A DNA stretch of 64,000 nucleotides from Rhynchospora pubera (GCA_028095005.1 CM051459.1:42414257-42478256), one strand, 5' to 3'; positions 34,780 through 46,155 are shown, numbered from the stretch's first letter. The notes: generated by a model not told the origin, from the letters alone. Program-made: numbers and translations.

Positions 34780-36158
34780 ATGCAGAGTTTGACCAAAAAG
34801 AAGCCGGCCAAAAAGAAGCCAAAGGCGAAGGAGGCGGCGAAGAATGTGGAGGAGAGTCCAAAGGTCCCAAGTGCGGGGTCGTTTGTTACTCGTGATCCAC
34901 TCCTCCCAAAGGATATTATTGACAGGCTGAGCCTATCCGAACAAGCAGTATACAGACTGTTGATGCTCCAACCAGAAGAAGAGAAGAACTTTGAGCTGCC
35001 TAATTGCAATCCTTGGGGTACGCACGATGGCGATGTTAAGTTCAACGTTAATGTCGACGATATTGTCGAATGTTTTAAAAGGGAGGAGCTATCTCAATCG
35101 ATTGTGAAATTTTACTGCTGGTTTGAATTTTTCAACTTTAATGTTTATTTTTTTCTTCATTCAATTCATTCAAAATTGAAATTGTTGAACTTTGATATTC
35201 ATGTTTGCAGGTTTTGGATGGAAGAACTTTCAACAGGTCAAGAAGAGAATGAGTTCTCCAAGAGCATCACCGTACTGGATCCAGAGTTATTGGCTGAGTG
35301 GAAATTCAAACACGAAGAACTCGGTGCGGTGAATTACCTAACGAGAGCATTCATGGAGAATCCATCCTCCTATCTTGTTTTGCCGTATAATCAGCAGTAA
35401 GAAATATAACCAATATGGCTACTAATGAAAGAATTTTGTAGTTTCCTTTAATTCCACCAAAATAATAAATCTCTATTAATTACAGGTTTCATTGGGTTGT
35501 CCTTGTTATTAATGTCGAGAAGCGCACCGTTCACTTTGTTGATTCTCTGGAACGCAAGAATCCAAAGTTATATATTAAGCCATTCATATCTTCGTAAGTT
35601 TCTATTTCTGAATTAAGTTAAAGCATGATGAGATTTTTCAAATTAAAAAATATTAGATTTTGTTGTTTTAAATGATATTGCATGCAGGGTATACAAGCGG
35701 TATTTAGTGGAAGCCGGAAAATATAGCCAAAAGAGCAGAACATGATTTTATTGGTACCGAATTAAGGTACAAAACTTATCAGTTTAAGATATTATTTGTT
35801 TGTGAAATTGAAATTAACTAAAAAAGATTGTGTTTCTTTTGTTGGAATCTTAATTAGGGACCGATACAAAGGGGCGACACAGAGTGTGGATATTTCACAA
35901 TGCTCAACATGAGGGCAATATTAAGTAGTTGGACTACGGTCGGAGAATTCCCTGAGGTAATGTTAAGTCGATTTATTATTTTAGAATTTTCATATTTTTA
36001 TTGGTTTAGGGCTTAGGGTTTACAAAATTATTTGACTTTATCAATTGTTAATGATCAAATTGCAGTATATCGAGCCGGTTGGACAACCATATAAAAACGA
36101 AGACGTTGATGCAGTCGTTTCGGAGGTTATGGACTTCATGTATGGGGTATTATTTTAG
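34780..36158 (+). pseudogene. Ulp1-like (C48) cysteine protease gene of the CACTA element, one nonsense codon
   Basis: Exons join cleanly at GT-AG sites: 34780-35120, 35211-35396, 35486-35593, 35688-35766, 35858-35956 and 36066-36158. The N-terminus is lysine-rich (KKKPAKKKPKAKEAAK), a possible nuclear signal. The catalytic pattern of Ulp1/SENP peptidases is visible: His in FHWVV, Asp in HFVDSLE, Gln in PIQRGD and Cys in DTECGYF. Ulp1-like genes of this kind are known passengers of plant CACTA and Mutator-like elements. A single TGA at 35743-35745 lies between the Asp and Cys exons and would remove the catalytic Cys. All other phases are intact, so the lesion may be recent. Start chosen at the first ATG of the frame; fusion to TNP2 by splicing is possible. 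Confidence 0.8.
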
Positions 36159-36389
36159 GAGAATTTTGACTTGATTTGGTGTTAACTCTATGTATAGTTA
36201 CTTTGTTAATTTTTGCTACATATTGATATATGTTTTGTGCTTGGTATATATATGTGACATCTGATATATGCATGATATTTGTTTGTCTGCTGCATGTTGA
36301 TTTGTATAATGTAAATTGGGTACCAATTTGGTACCAATTCGGCTAGCAAAATTGAGCTAGCCAATAAAACAGGCGAAATCCAAAAAAAA

Positions 36390-36905
36390 AAGAAGGTCTT
36401 TTGTAACGGTTATTAAGGAATAACCGTTACAGAATTCATAATTTCATTTTTTATATCAACAATATCTGTAACGGTTATTCCTTAATAACCGTTACAGAAG
36501 ACTTGATTCTTTAACGGTTATTAGGTTATAACCGTTACACTGGATCTAAAAAAATAATAAATGTAATTTCCGTCAATAATAGGATAACGGTTATTATTTA
36601 ACAACCGTTATAGAAGCCAGTCTTCTGTAACGGTTATTATCTGTTAACCGTTACAGAAGCCAGTCTTCTGTAACGGTTATTATCTATTAACCGTTACAAA
36701 TGTTCTCCATAAAACCGTAACCACATTTCCGTCCACAATACCATAACGGTTATTAAATAATAACTGTTACAGAAGACTGGCTTCTGTAACGGTTATTAGA
36801 TAATAACCGTTATAGATCTGTAACGGTATTAGACATTCTGTAACGGGGGCTACTGTAACGTTACGTGTACCGTTACAAATGCCTTTTATTAACCATTACA
36901 GAAGT
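36390..36905. repeat. CACTA right subterminal repeat array
   Basis: Repeated CTGTAACGGTTATT and AATAACCGTTACAG units, mostly as hairpin pairs, match the left array in motif and density. Confidence 0.88.
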
Positions 36906-37053
36906 CGAAATTTCGCGTAGTGTGGTTTTTCGCACCACAAAAAACTTTGTCTCTGTACTGTTCTTGCCTTTTGTGTTTTTTCTTAATCACTTTTCCAACA
37001 CTAACACATCATGCGCAGTAACTTAGTTTATGTGTTTCTAGTCAGGTTCCTCT

Positions 37054-38144
37054 CAGTGGCGGAGATAGGTGGAAGGGAGGGGGGTCAATTGACCCCATTA
37101 AAAAAAAATATTTGTAACTAACATATAAAAATATGTACTTTTATGATGAAAAATTGTATGGATGTAATAGTTTGAACCTCATTAAATTTATACGTTATTT
37201 TATTGGTTGAACCCCATCAAAATATATGGAAGTATCCTTGTTAGGTTATTTTTGAAGTAAAATTAGCATTTTTCTTATAAAACAATAAAAGATATTGAAT
37301 GGGAACAAAAAAAGTAAAGTGAGCCAACTTTTCTCATCAAACTTTCTATTCCCAGAATAACAACTCACCATTCCCCATTCATCAAAAACCCATCTCTTTC
37401 TTTTACTCTCCTTTCTCTTTTTTTTTTCTTTATGTCTTTGTAAGCATATGGTCCACGAGAAAAAAACAGGAGAAAAAAAAATAACTGAAGAACTTGGATC
37501 TTGGCATCTCGCTACATATAGGTACAAGAATTTTTTTAATTAAGTTGCAATTTGGCATATTAAATAGTTTATGTTGTTATGCAACTCACGGCCCGCTTGT
37601 CAGAACCAAGAAATTTATGTATTTTTTTTTTTGCAGTCTTTGACTTGTTGTGATTAATTAGCATAAGTATGATGGAAATTAAAATATATTCTTGCCCATT
37701 TCAATTTTTAGAACTATGATTCTTCAAACATAAAATTATTTTATGTGTGAGTAATGTGTTCTATTTAATATTTTTTATTTGTCTATTGATTAGTAACTTC
37801 ATCTAATCATCTCTCTTGATATTTTTCTATTAGATATCTCATGGAGAAGTTTTTGAAACGAAAACAACCACATGATGATTCAACTACCTCTCAAGCCCCT
37901 AAACAGATTCAAATTAACCCGAAAGACTACCCGTCGATTCGGCAAAGCGTCCGAAGATTTTCGAGTACCATCCGAATGAGCAAGATGAAGTTCGAAGAAT
38001 TTACTTAAATAGAGACCCAAATCAACCAAAAACATGTAAATTTGAGCAAATTGAAATAGGAGGATGTGAATTTATAATTATATATTATTACATGTATGAA
38101 TCTTGAATTGAACCCCATTTTTGAAATTTCTGGCTCCGCCACTG
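37054..38144 (+). mobile_element. hAT deletion derivative, 1.1 kb
   Basis: The ends are CAGTGGCGGAGA and the inverted CAGTGGCGGAGC. The exact 8-bp duplication GTTCCTCT occurs at 37046-37053 and 38145-38152. Most of the interior is A/T-rich non-coding DNA with a transposase fragment near 37850-38060. It is unrelated in ends to the large hAT at 8145. Confidence 0.88.
37850..38060 (+). pseudogene. N-terminal fragment of a TTF-type hAT transposase
   Basis: The fragment starts MEKFLKRKQPHDDSTTSQAP, a typical opening of plant hAT proteins with a TTF-type zinc finger. A frameshift near 37940 moves to a frame reading PKIFEYHPNEQDEVRRIYLN and then NQPKTCK. The rest of the protein is absent. Confidence 0.75.
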
Positions 38145-38490
38145 GTTCCTCTCCTTGTTCGACGTTTTATTCATCTAACAATTGCACTAGATTATTCATC
38201 TAACCATCGTGCTGTTGCGCCTTGAGAATCCTGTGGGATCTTATGACGGCCCGGGATAAGGTGTACGTACTGTTTTTCTTTCGAAAATCATCATGTAATT
38301 GAAGTGTTCAAGCGATTCCGATTGGACAAAATGCTCTCCAATAATGCGTTCAAAAAACAGAGGACTGTGTGATTTTGGAAAATTCTCCGAACGAGTACGT
38401 ACGCACTTAAGCAGCAATCAAGTCACATGGATATATTGTGATAAGTCTTTTATATATATATAGTGTTGATGGAGATATAAAGATATATAT

Positions 38491-38634
38491 GGGTGCGTTT
38501 GGATCGTTGGAAGAAAGAAGAAGAAGAAAAAAAATTATAAACAATCCAAACTCTTTACAAAGTTACACACTTCCCAATACTTCTTCCCACTTCTTCCCTT
38601 CTTCCCTTCTTCTCACACCTATCCAAACGGAGCC
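38491..38634. mobile_element. Small MITE, Tourist-like
   Basis: The inverted ends GGGTGCGTTTGGAT and GGCTCCGTTTGGAT are set in TAT-rich flanks, compatible with a TAT duplication. It shares an internal block (TATAAACAATCCAAACTCTT) with the relic at 38895. Confidence 0.65.
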
Positions 38635-38894
38635 TATATATATGCTAGATTTTGGTTAAAAAAAAAAAAATGATGACTTAATCAGAATGGTGAAAGTTCT
38701 GCAACTCAGTAGGAAATATTTAGTGACTAATTTGTAACAAAAGAAATGTTAATAAAACTTTGAATATGTGTACCTCGAACATATAATTTTGGCCCTTGCT
38801 ATGTAAATAAAATTAAAATTCTACATGTTCATAGATGAAACAATAAGTTGGTACCATTTGGAGCGGAAAAAAAAAATCAGCATTTCAACTCATT

Positions 38895-39034
38895 GGTCTC
38901 GTTTGGATCGTATGGGAATAGGAGGAATAGTTTTTTCCTAGACGTAAATTTATTATAAACAATCCAAACTCTTCACAAAGTTACACACTTTTCAATACTT
39001 TCCGCCTAAGAATAGGCTCCTAAGCATTCCAAAA
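38895..39034. mobile_element. Relic of the same small MITE family
   Basis: It begins GGTCTCGTTTGGATCG and repeats the block TATAAACAATCCAAACTCTT. The right end is too degenerate to place. Confidence 0.5.
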
Positions 39035-39112
39035 AAAGCTATTAAGAATTTTATTTTAGCTCTTAATTATTATGTTTTGCAATGTAGTGTCATATTTATT
39101 AGTAATTTAATA

Positions 39113-39205
39113 TAAACTCTGACTTGGAATCCGACATGTAAATTCTGACTTGGAATCCGACATCGTTTAACTCCTGACTCCTGAAAAATCCGACATGTAA
39201 ATTCT
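39113..39205 (+). repeat. Short imperfect direct repeats
   Basis: The phrase AAATTCTGACTTGGAATCC and its variants, with ATCCGACATGTAAATTCT, recurs two to three times. Confidence 0.6.
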
Positions 39206-39649
39206 CTTTGTAAAATATTTTTATTGTAATTTAATATATACTTGCCGTTGGTAGTTCCCAACCGGCCCTCGGGAAAAAAATTAATAAATAACTTGGACAA
39301 TTTTGAGCATAATTTGATAACAGTGGCCAATATATTGCACCAACATTAAGAACAGCTTCGTCTATATTCCACAAAGTAATGTTTGACATTTAAATGTTCA
39401 TTCCCTTCTTCATATTCAACAGGTCATAATTAAAGAGCCTTTATGTGTATCTTACTAATAGTTACTGGTAAGGATTAATTTCTAGGGGACAATATAATAT
39501 CAGGTGGTATTTAGCCTATTTTGTGTCCGATCTGGTATTATGTACTCTGTAACAGGTACATTATCTATAGTTCCAAGATTTCAGCCCAAGTGCGGCACTG
39601 ATACATGTAATCGGGCATCCTAATTATAGACATACGAGTATGGGTCATA

Positions 39650-40050
39650 CACCTTCACCATTTAAGACATACAACTGTCAATATATATCCTATCTAAATA
39701 AGAAACTTTGATTTGCCCATGCAGATATCCAACGACCTTTCATTTTTGCATTTCCATCTAAACAACCTGTCAATTTGTCAGATATCTCTGTGACAAATCG
39801 ATGCAACATTTCGTATAATGGTTAGTACATCAGCCTTTAATTAAATCTTAGTTACCCTTGGATCCAAGTTTCTCGGTGTTTTGTATAGGTTTTTTGGGTA
39901 TATGAATCTCAACAGAAAATTGATCCTTTGCAAATTTACAATCACAGAAGTTGCATAGAATCCTATCTCTTTAACTGTTTCTATCCTTCATATACCTTAT
40001 AAATAGTACTTCACAAGAAGTTAAGAAACACGCACACCACATTAAGAGAG
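39650..40050 (+). promoter_or_regulatory. PR1-B promoter region
   Basis: TATAAATA at 39998-40005 lies 45 bp before the ATG. Upstream are the shared blocks ATATCCAACG (about 39724) and TCTCTGTGACAAAT (about 39784). No TGACG core corresponding to that of C and D was found. Confidence 0.65.
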
Positions 40051-40539
40051 ATGGCTACCTCCAAATCCGGCGTAGCCTTCTCTCTCGTCCTTTTCTCTCT
40101 CCTCGCATCCACCATTGCCCATAACTACATTGATGAAATTCTCAAGGCCCACAACAGTGTGAGAGGGCAGCTCGGTCTGAAGCCTCTAAAATGGGACCTG
40201 CTCTTACAGTCCTATGCAAAGTCCTATGCAATTAAGAGACAGCACGACTGTGAGTTGGAGCACTCTGAAGGACCCTATGGTGAGAACCTCTTTTGGGGCT
40301 CGCCGTATGGCTACTACAATTACACCGATGCTGTGAATATCTGGGTAGACGAGAGGAAAAACTACGACTACAACACCAACACTTGCAAAGGCAACGAGAT
40401 GTGCGGGCACTACACACAGGTTGTCTGGGCCACTACGAGAAAAGTTGGATGTGCGCAAGTGAAATGCAACAATGGAGACCAGTTCCTGGCATGCAACTAC
40501 GATCCCCCTGGCAACTATATTGGCGAGAAGCCTTACTGA
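40051..40539 (+). CDS. PR1-B: PR-1-type CAP-domain secreted protein
   Basis: A single-exon 162-residue preprotein. The signal peptide covers about residues 1-23 (STIA before H24), so it is predicted to be secreted to the apoplast. CAP cavity residues are H71, E78, E101 and H120. The signatures are GHYTQVVW and CNYDPPGNY. The six canonical PR-1 cysteines (67, 112, 118, 134, 139, 148) should make three disulfides. The C-terminal tail PPGNYIGEKPY fits the CAPE1 consensus. The ATG sits in GAGAGATGGC, conserved in the C-E copies. It is intermediate in sequence between A and the C-E array and is likely the nearer outgroup of the array. The role in defence is inferred from the family. Confidence 0.97.
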   Translation: MATSKSGVAFSLVLFSLLASTIAHNYIDEILKAHNSVRGQLGLKPLKWDLLLQSYAKSYAIKRQHDCELEHSEGPYGENLFWGSPYGYYNYTDAVNIWVDERKNYDYNTNTCKGNEMCGHYTQVVWATTRKVGCAQVKCNNGDQFLACNYDPPGNYIGEKPY

Positions 40540-41308
40540 TTGAAGATGGGATTTAATTCTATAAATTGTTTATACTTTTAATTGTAATTGTTATGACTCA
40601 GGTAATGGTGGTTATATGTGAGAGCCCATTACATTGTGTGTGGCTCAGTACGTTTCTCATTATGTATATATATATATATGATGACACAACAAGGAATTCG
40701 CATATTGCTTGTTTCAGATTTGTCACAGAACTTTTTTCTACGTTACGGACATTAAACTTCGAAAAATGAAAACTGTCATCTACGGTTACCATTGCTTGCT
40801 TGAACAAAATGATCATAGATAAGATGAATATATATATGATCAAAATAAATACATAAACACATAAAAATTTTGTCATTCCTTGTTCAAATTTTTATATGAA
40901 TATTCAATTTATCTTTATTGAACTCATTTATTTGTGTGTGGTCACTTTAATTATTTTTATATTTGTCTTTTCTATTTGTGTTCGCTTTGTTAAAAAATGA
41001 TAAAAGATAACGGTAATCAATTTCCTTAACTTACTTTCTATGGTATCCGATCTTCGCGTCCGTCACTTGAATTTCGTTTTTTTTTTAATTGAGCTCTCTT
41101 TTATATTTCATTTGAATGGTAACGACATACTTAGCATATTAATTAAATACACTAATTATGTAGCAAATATTTTTACGATCCATCCAACATATATGCTTAT
41201 GTTAACATGGAGCTAAAAATGCTCTTAATTACTTCTTTTTCTATAAATTATTCATGTTAATTCTAACAAGAAAAAAGTTAAATTTTTATGATTTCCACAC
41301 TGTGGGAG
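40540..41308 (+). other. PR1-B 3' flank, then A/T-rich DNA
   Basis: The shared 3' block lies at about 40602-40632, where GTAATGG and CCATTAC can pair across GGTTATATGTGAGAG. Beyond it no feature was recognised. Confidence 0.45.
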
Positions 41309-42150
41309 CAAGTGCTCAAATATGCTAAAAATGTGCTTTATATATAATTTGTAGGCACTAAAGATAAATATAATTTAATAATTAGAAGATATGATATTTG
41401 AATGTTAATTAGTACCATACGGGGGTTCAAATATTACTTTTGTGACCTACGAACTTTAAGTGTGGTTAGAATCATTTAAAATACTCAACATCCATAAAAA
41501 AAATGAGCTTTAAAAATAATTTATATATATATGTACTACATAAATATAATTCAATAATTAGAATACGGTTATTTTATATATATTATATGTGTTGTTCAAA
41601 TATTATATTTTGTGATCAACATACATCAGATCTGTCTGAAATCGTTTAGAATGCTCAACATGCTCTTAAGATGAGCTTTGCAATCCTATCGGATATTTTG
41701 TTCATACATGGAGTTCAAATGTTCTTTTTTTTTTACTGACTTCGAAAGTGGCAAGATTCGATTAAAATGCTCAACATGTGCTCATCACAATAAGTTTGAA
41801 ATATAGACTAGTATAAGCTCTAAATAGAACTATATATATTTCAATAATTTGTAAGTAAGATCTGAATGTTATTTTGATATCACATGTGAAGTTAATATAT
41901 ATATGCTAAATTAATCTCTGATCTACGAAATTCAAATGTGATAAAAATTACTTACAATGCTTAACATGTGTAAATGAACATATATTAATTAATTACTTAT
42001 ACATTATAAGCACTAAATACAAAATAATTGAAGAATTGGAATGTAAGATCTGAATATTATTTGGTATCATATCTGAAGTTCAACTGTTAACTTTTGTGAT
42101 CTACAGAGTTCAAATGTAGCTAGTTAGATTGGTTAAAAATACTCAATTGA
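41309..42150 (+). repeat. Degenerate tandem repeat, about five units near 185 bp
   Basis: Each unit runs through the same order of phrases: a variant of GAGCTTTAAATATAATTT, then AATATAATTCAATAATTAGAA, then AGTTCAAATGTT, then TTTTGTGATCTACGAA, then AAAATGCTCAACATG. Approximate units are 41309-41492, 41493-41662, 41663-41778 (shortened), 41779-41969 and 41970-42150. It is old and diverged. Confidence 0.7.
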
Positions 42151-42388
42151 TGCTCAAAATGAATTATAAATAAGTACTGTATATAAATAATGTCTCATAT
42201 ATGACTTACTCACTTGTTAATTTTGACGATGGTAAAAATTAAGAGAATCACAAAGTACTATGTCTAGTGCAACTTGCAACTAATATCAGATATTTTTTTA
42301 AAAGTTTGAACGATTCAGATCGATTGTTTAGAATTTAAAACATGATAAAAATTTTATTGATCTAGAATTTAAAACGTGATAAAAATTT

Positions 42389-43795
42389 TGTTGTCCCTAA
42401 AGAAAGACCTAGAGGGGGGTGAATAGGCACAATTTTGGTTTCCTAAACCGTTATGGCCAATTTTTGGTTCAATTCAAGTTTGATCTAGTCACAGCACAAA
42501 ACCAATGCAATTAAATAAAGATAAGAGAGAAAGAGTCGACACACGATGTATTACGGAGTTCCGACCCGCTAGGAAAGGCTAGCCTTAGTCGTACGTCTCC
42601 GGGAGTTTCGCAACCACGAAAGGGCGCGCTCCGTTCAATTCCACAAAGGACGTGTCTACAACTTCGAACCGAATCACCTTGTTACAAGAACTTCTCAAGG
42701 TGGATCGGCCTAACTCAAAATAACAAGTACAAACTCTCAATTGGATTTAGGCTCTAACCAAATCACTCAATAAATCTAACAATTAGACAATGGGATTGGT
42801 TTAGGCACACTAATCTCAATGGTTTTGCTAATCAAATGCTCAAAACAAAAGAGGGGATTAGTTCTGAATGATTGGAGCTCAAAAAGAGCGATTTAGCAAG
42901 GTTGCAAAAGTGTCAAACCAGTCCCAAAGGGATTGGCATAAATAGAGGGCGCCAACAGCTCCAAATATCGCGTTGTGTAACGCGTCACTAGCCGTTATAA
43001 ACAGACCAAAAAGCTGAACTTACCGTTACCAGTGCGTTGCACAACGCAAAATAGCGTTGTGTAACGCACAGATAACCTTTGAAATAAAACAGAACAGATA
43101 AGATAGCCGTTTGAGTTGTCAGAGTGTTACACAACGCAATAGGACCGTTGTACAACGCTTAGGCAGAGACAAACTTAACGGCTAGAAAGTTGTCAGTCAC
43201 GTTATGCAGCGCAGAGACGCGTTACACAACGTGTAGAAAACTGCACAAAGGATCAAGGAGCAAAAGCGCGTCATATGACGCCTTGATACGTTATACAACA
43301 CCTCATTAAATGTCATTAAATGCATGAAAATTTGGCTAAAAAATGAGTCAAAAAACTCCAGAGAAATAACAAAGGAGCGTTGTGCAACGTTCAGAGCGTT
43401 GTGTAATGCTCTGGCTTGAGAGAACAGGGAAACGCGTTGCACAACGGGAATGAGCGTTGTGTAACGCACTGTCTTTTGCAAACAAAAAGACTAAGAAGTT
43501 CAGCTTAGTACTGGTGGGTTGTGTAACGTGATTTTACGTTGTACAATGCACTGGTACTGATAACCTGTAATTTGACAGCAAAACGATTTAGATTAGTTTG
43601 AGTCTTAAATTAAACCTAAAAATGATGATCCTGGCTTGTGCAAAGTAGCCTATTGAAGTTCCAAACACGTGCCACACTCGCTTTATTCCATTCTTCAAAT
43701 AATTTAGCTATTAAGCACTAAGTTGAAAGGTTAGACTAGGATTTTGGTGTTGTTTTGCAAATCAGCAAATCAAGAGTTAATTGTTTAAACCAACA
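42389..43795 (-). repeat. Sirevirus-like Copia LTR (minus strand)
   Basis: The ends are TGTTG at 42389 and CCAACA at 43795. Near the left end the minus strand reads CCTATTCACCCCCCTCTAGG, a phrase typical of SIRE/Maximus-type LTRs. On its right, the purine tract AAAAGGGGAAGA (sense) abuts the LTR at 43797-43810, so this is the 3' LTR of a minus-strand element. It contains about a dozen 12-16 bp palindromes. No target duplication could be tested, because the 5' end of the element is missing. Confidence 0.78.
42969..43560. repeat. Palindrome cluster inside the Sirevirus-like LTR
   Basis: Palindromes recur with changing centres: TGCGTTGCACAACGCA (43033-43048), GCGTTGTGTAACGC (43054-43067), CGTTGTACAACG (43146-43157), GCGTCATATGACGC (43268-43281), and others near 42970, 43124, 43217, 43375, 43395, 43434, 43453, 43516 and 43535. 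Conserved palindromic motifs in the LTRs are a known Sirevirus trait. Confidence 0.85.
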
Positions 43796-44935
43796 ATCTT
43801 CCCCTTTTGCCCAATTGCAAAACAACACCTAAGTAAATTGACAGTTAATTAGCAAATGGAACAAGGCAATTTACTTGGTTAAAAGCAATTCTCCCCTTTT
43901 TGCAATATAGGTAAAAGAGGACCAATATGCCCTTGGATACAAACAAGCATCAAGGCTCCCTCTTTCAAAAAAAGAATTTGGCTACTAATTTTGTTGTAAA
44001 ATTAAGGGCTTCTTAACTAAGTAACATAAAGCCTAAACAGCACTTAGATAATAACATGAATGCACAAAAGCATATGTCAAATGAATATAGAAGACCATAG
44101 CCATTTAGCACATCATGAAGTCATAAAAAATATAGCCTTTTAGCACCTAAGTTAAACATATCAACGCCATTTAGCATATCCATTCAACCCACATAATAAA
44201 AGATTCATCAAACATACACAAACAAGTTTAATACAACCAAAATGACAAACCATCAAGCCATTTAGCACTAGAATAAAGAAGAAGATCAAGTCCAAAACCA
44301 AAAAAAATCAACACAAGATAAACTAAAGTAGCAACGAGTTTAACTAAGAGAAAATAAAAGAGAAGGTTAAAGGCTTGGCAAGGTCTCGGCTAGTGTGCAC
44401 ATCAATCCTTCTCGGAATCCACATCACCGGCCCCACTAGATGAGGCCGCCTTCTTGCTCCACTTTAAGATTTTTTGAAATCTCTTTCTGCATTACCCAAA
44501 AATTTTAGGAAATTGTTTTGAAGGTCGGTGATCGCGGTGGTGGTGTTTTGGCAGTGTGCTTCCTCCTCTTCCTTCCAAGTGGCAACGCCGTGTTCAAGAG
44601 TATCCATACGGATCCCATAATTGTCCAATGTGGAGTTGATTATGCCAAATTGCTCGTTCACATTGACATTGAAGGCATTGAATTGGGCATCCAAGTACTT
44701 CTTGAGGTCAAAAGGCATGCTTGAGGAGGAAGGACCCCTTGAGCCGGGTGGAGAGACAAAGGTCGACTCTTGGCCGAGTGGAGAAAATTGATTAGCTTTG
44801 GCCTCGAGTGCCACGTACAATCCAAGAATTCTTCTTGTCATTTGGATTGGCTATGAGATGGTTGTCGGCGGTGAGGACCCAACCCGTGGACTTGAACACA
44901 TTGTTAAGGTTTTTAGGCCGCACAAAATCATTTGG
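43796..44935 (-). pseudogene. 3' interior of the Sirevirus-like element with an ORF remnant
   Basis: The minus-strand frame at 44464-44841 gives 125 residues with a polar, heptad-like stretch (AQFNAFNVNVNEQFGI, ITDLQNNFLKFL). A frameshift would extend it toward SSSGAGDVDSEKD. Its position between pol and the 3' LTR fits the extra third frame known in some Sireviruses, but I cannot confirm homology. It ends abruptly against an LTR fragment. Confidence 0.4.
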
Positions 44936-45366
44936 ACTCGAACCAATCTTCATGTGGAAAAGTTTAACCATCTCAAACTTAGAATCAAACTCATATGAAA
45001 TAAATAATGACACAAACAATCCATACATTTATTTCATTGGGTCAAGTCCTGTGCTATTTCTAGTAACATATACATAAGCAATTAAGTTGGTAACTTTTTA
45101 TATGTGATTTTTGGAACTTAATCATCTTAACTTGCATATTAATCTTATATGAATTATTAATGTTCCTTATTAATTATCAAGATTAGTGACACTTTAGATT
45201 TATTGTTGTCATTTTACAAAATGAAACACATAGATTCACAATTCATATTCTCAACTTTAATGATCTGTCAATAATAAACTCAAAGAACAAATGATCTAAT
45301 ATCATCAATAACATAAACTAAATATATGCCCATTAAATAATTAATTTTTAGGACATAACTCCAACA
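44936..45366 (-). repeat. Truncated LTR fragment related to Copia B
   Basis: Read on the minus strand it begins TGTTGGAGTTATGTCCTA at 45366 and follows the first 430 bp or so of the Copia B LTR (GACAACAATAAATCTAAA, CAGGACTTGACCC, TTCTAAGTTTGAGATG). It ends without the rest. It is clearly more diverged than the two Copia B LTRs are from each other. Confidence 0.85.
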
Positions 45367-46155
45367 TTTAATGTTTTTGTTTCTCATAATCGAAATTTGT
45401 AATTTTTAACATATTTAATTTAAAGTTATAGGACTTGACTCTAATTTTCTTCCAAAAAAAAAAAAAAACTATCCTAATTTGAATATGATTTTCTCTTTTA
45501 TTTTTTAACAAATTATTTTATACAAAAATTGATAAAATTAAGAGGCAACTCGTACAAACATTAAAATCAATAGGTGTTTATTTGGACATCCATATTACCT
45601 TCTCGATGCTTAGGCTAGTTGTGTTCTATATCATATGCACTGCAAACCGGGTACGATATCTACAGTTCAAGTATTTCAGCACAAATGCATCACATATGTA
45701 AATAATCGGCATTCTAATAATAGACACACGAATATGGGTTATATGCTTACGCACCTTCATCCACCAAAGAAACAACTGTCACTAACCTATCTAAAGCAAA
45801 AACCCAGATTAGCTCAAATATCCAACGCCCCTTTGATTTAGCAATTCCATTTAAACAGTCTGTCAATTTATCAAATGTGATTCCATGACAAATCAAATGT
45901 AATAATTCATATAACGGTTAGTATGTACGTCACGTTTGAAATAAATCTTAGTTTTCCAAAAGATCCTCAATTATTGAGTGCTTTGTTTAAAATTGTTCGG
46001 CTATAGCAATCTCATCCGAACAATGATCCGTTACAATCGTAGAAGCTACAAAGAATCCTCTCTGGTTCTTAACCATTTTTATCCTCAGATGTCTTATAAA
46101 TAGTCCTTAACAAGAAGTTTTGAAACACACACACACACACACCACATCAAGAGAG
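45367..46155 (+). promoter_or_regulatory. PR1-C upstream region
   Basis: TATAAATA lies at 46095-46102, 61 bp before the ATG. A TGACG core (CGTCA on the plus strand, 45928-45932) lies about 225 bp upstream, within TACGTCACG. TGACG motifs bind TGA factors in known PR-1 promoters. A (CA) run sits in the leader. The part from about 45880 onward matches the PR1-D promoter. Confidence 0.65.

Larger units (their letters stand above)
31747..36922 (+). mobile_element. CACTA (En/Spm) transposon with TNP2 remnant and Ulp1-like gene
   Basis: The ends are CACTACGGGAAA and the inverted CACTACGCGAAA, with the 3-bp duplication TGG (31744-31746, 36923-36925). Both subterminal regions are packed with CTGTAACGGTTATT and its inverse AATAACCGTTACAG, often paired as hairpins. 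These are the transposase-binding arrays expected of the superfamily. The interior encodes a truncated TNP2-type transposase (33123-34765) and a C48 protease-like gene (34780-36158). It is probably not autonomous, because TNP2 has a large deletion. Confidence 0.93.

Noticed and set aside
46120..46155. N-terminal extension MKHTHTHTTSRE of PR1-C (also D) and a similar extension of PR1-A from 29896
   Set aside because: The first codon is TTG, the extension is a translated CA repeat, and a signal peptide starts cleanly at the ATG shared by all copies.
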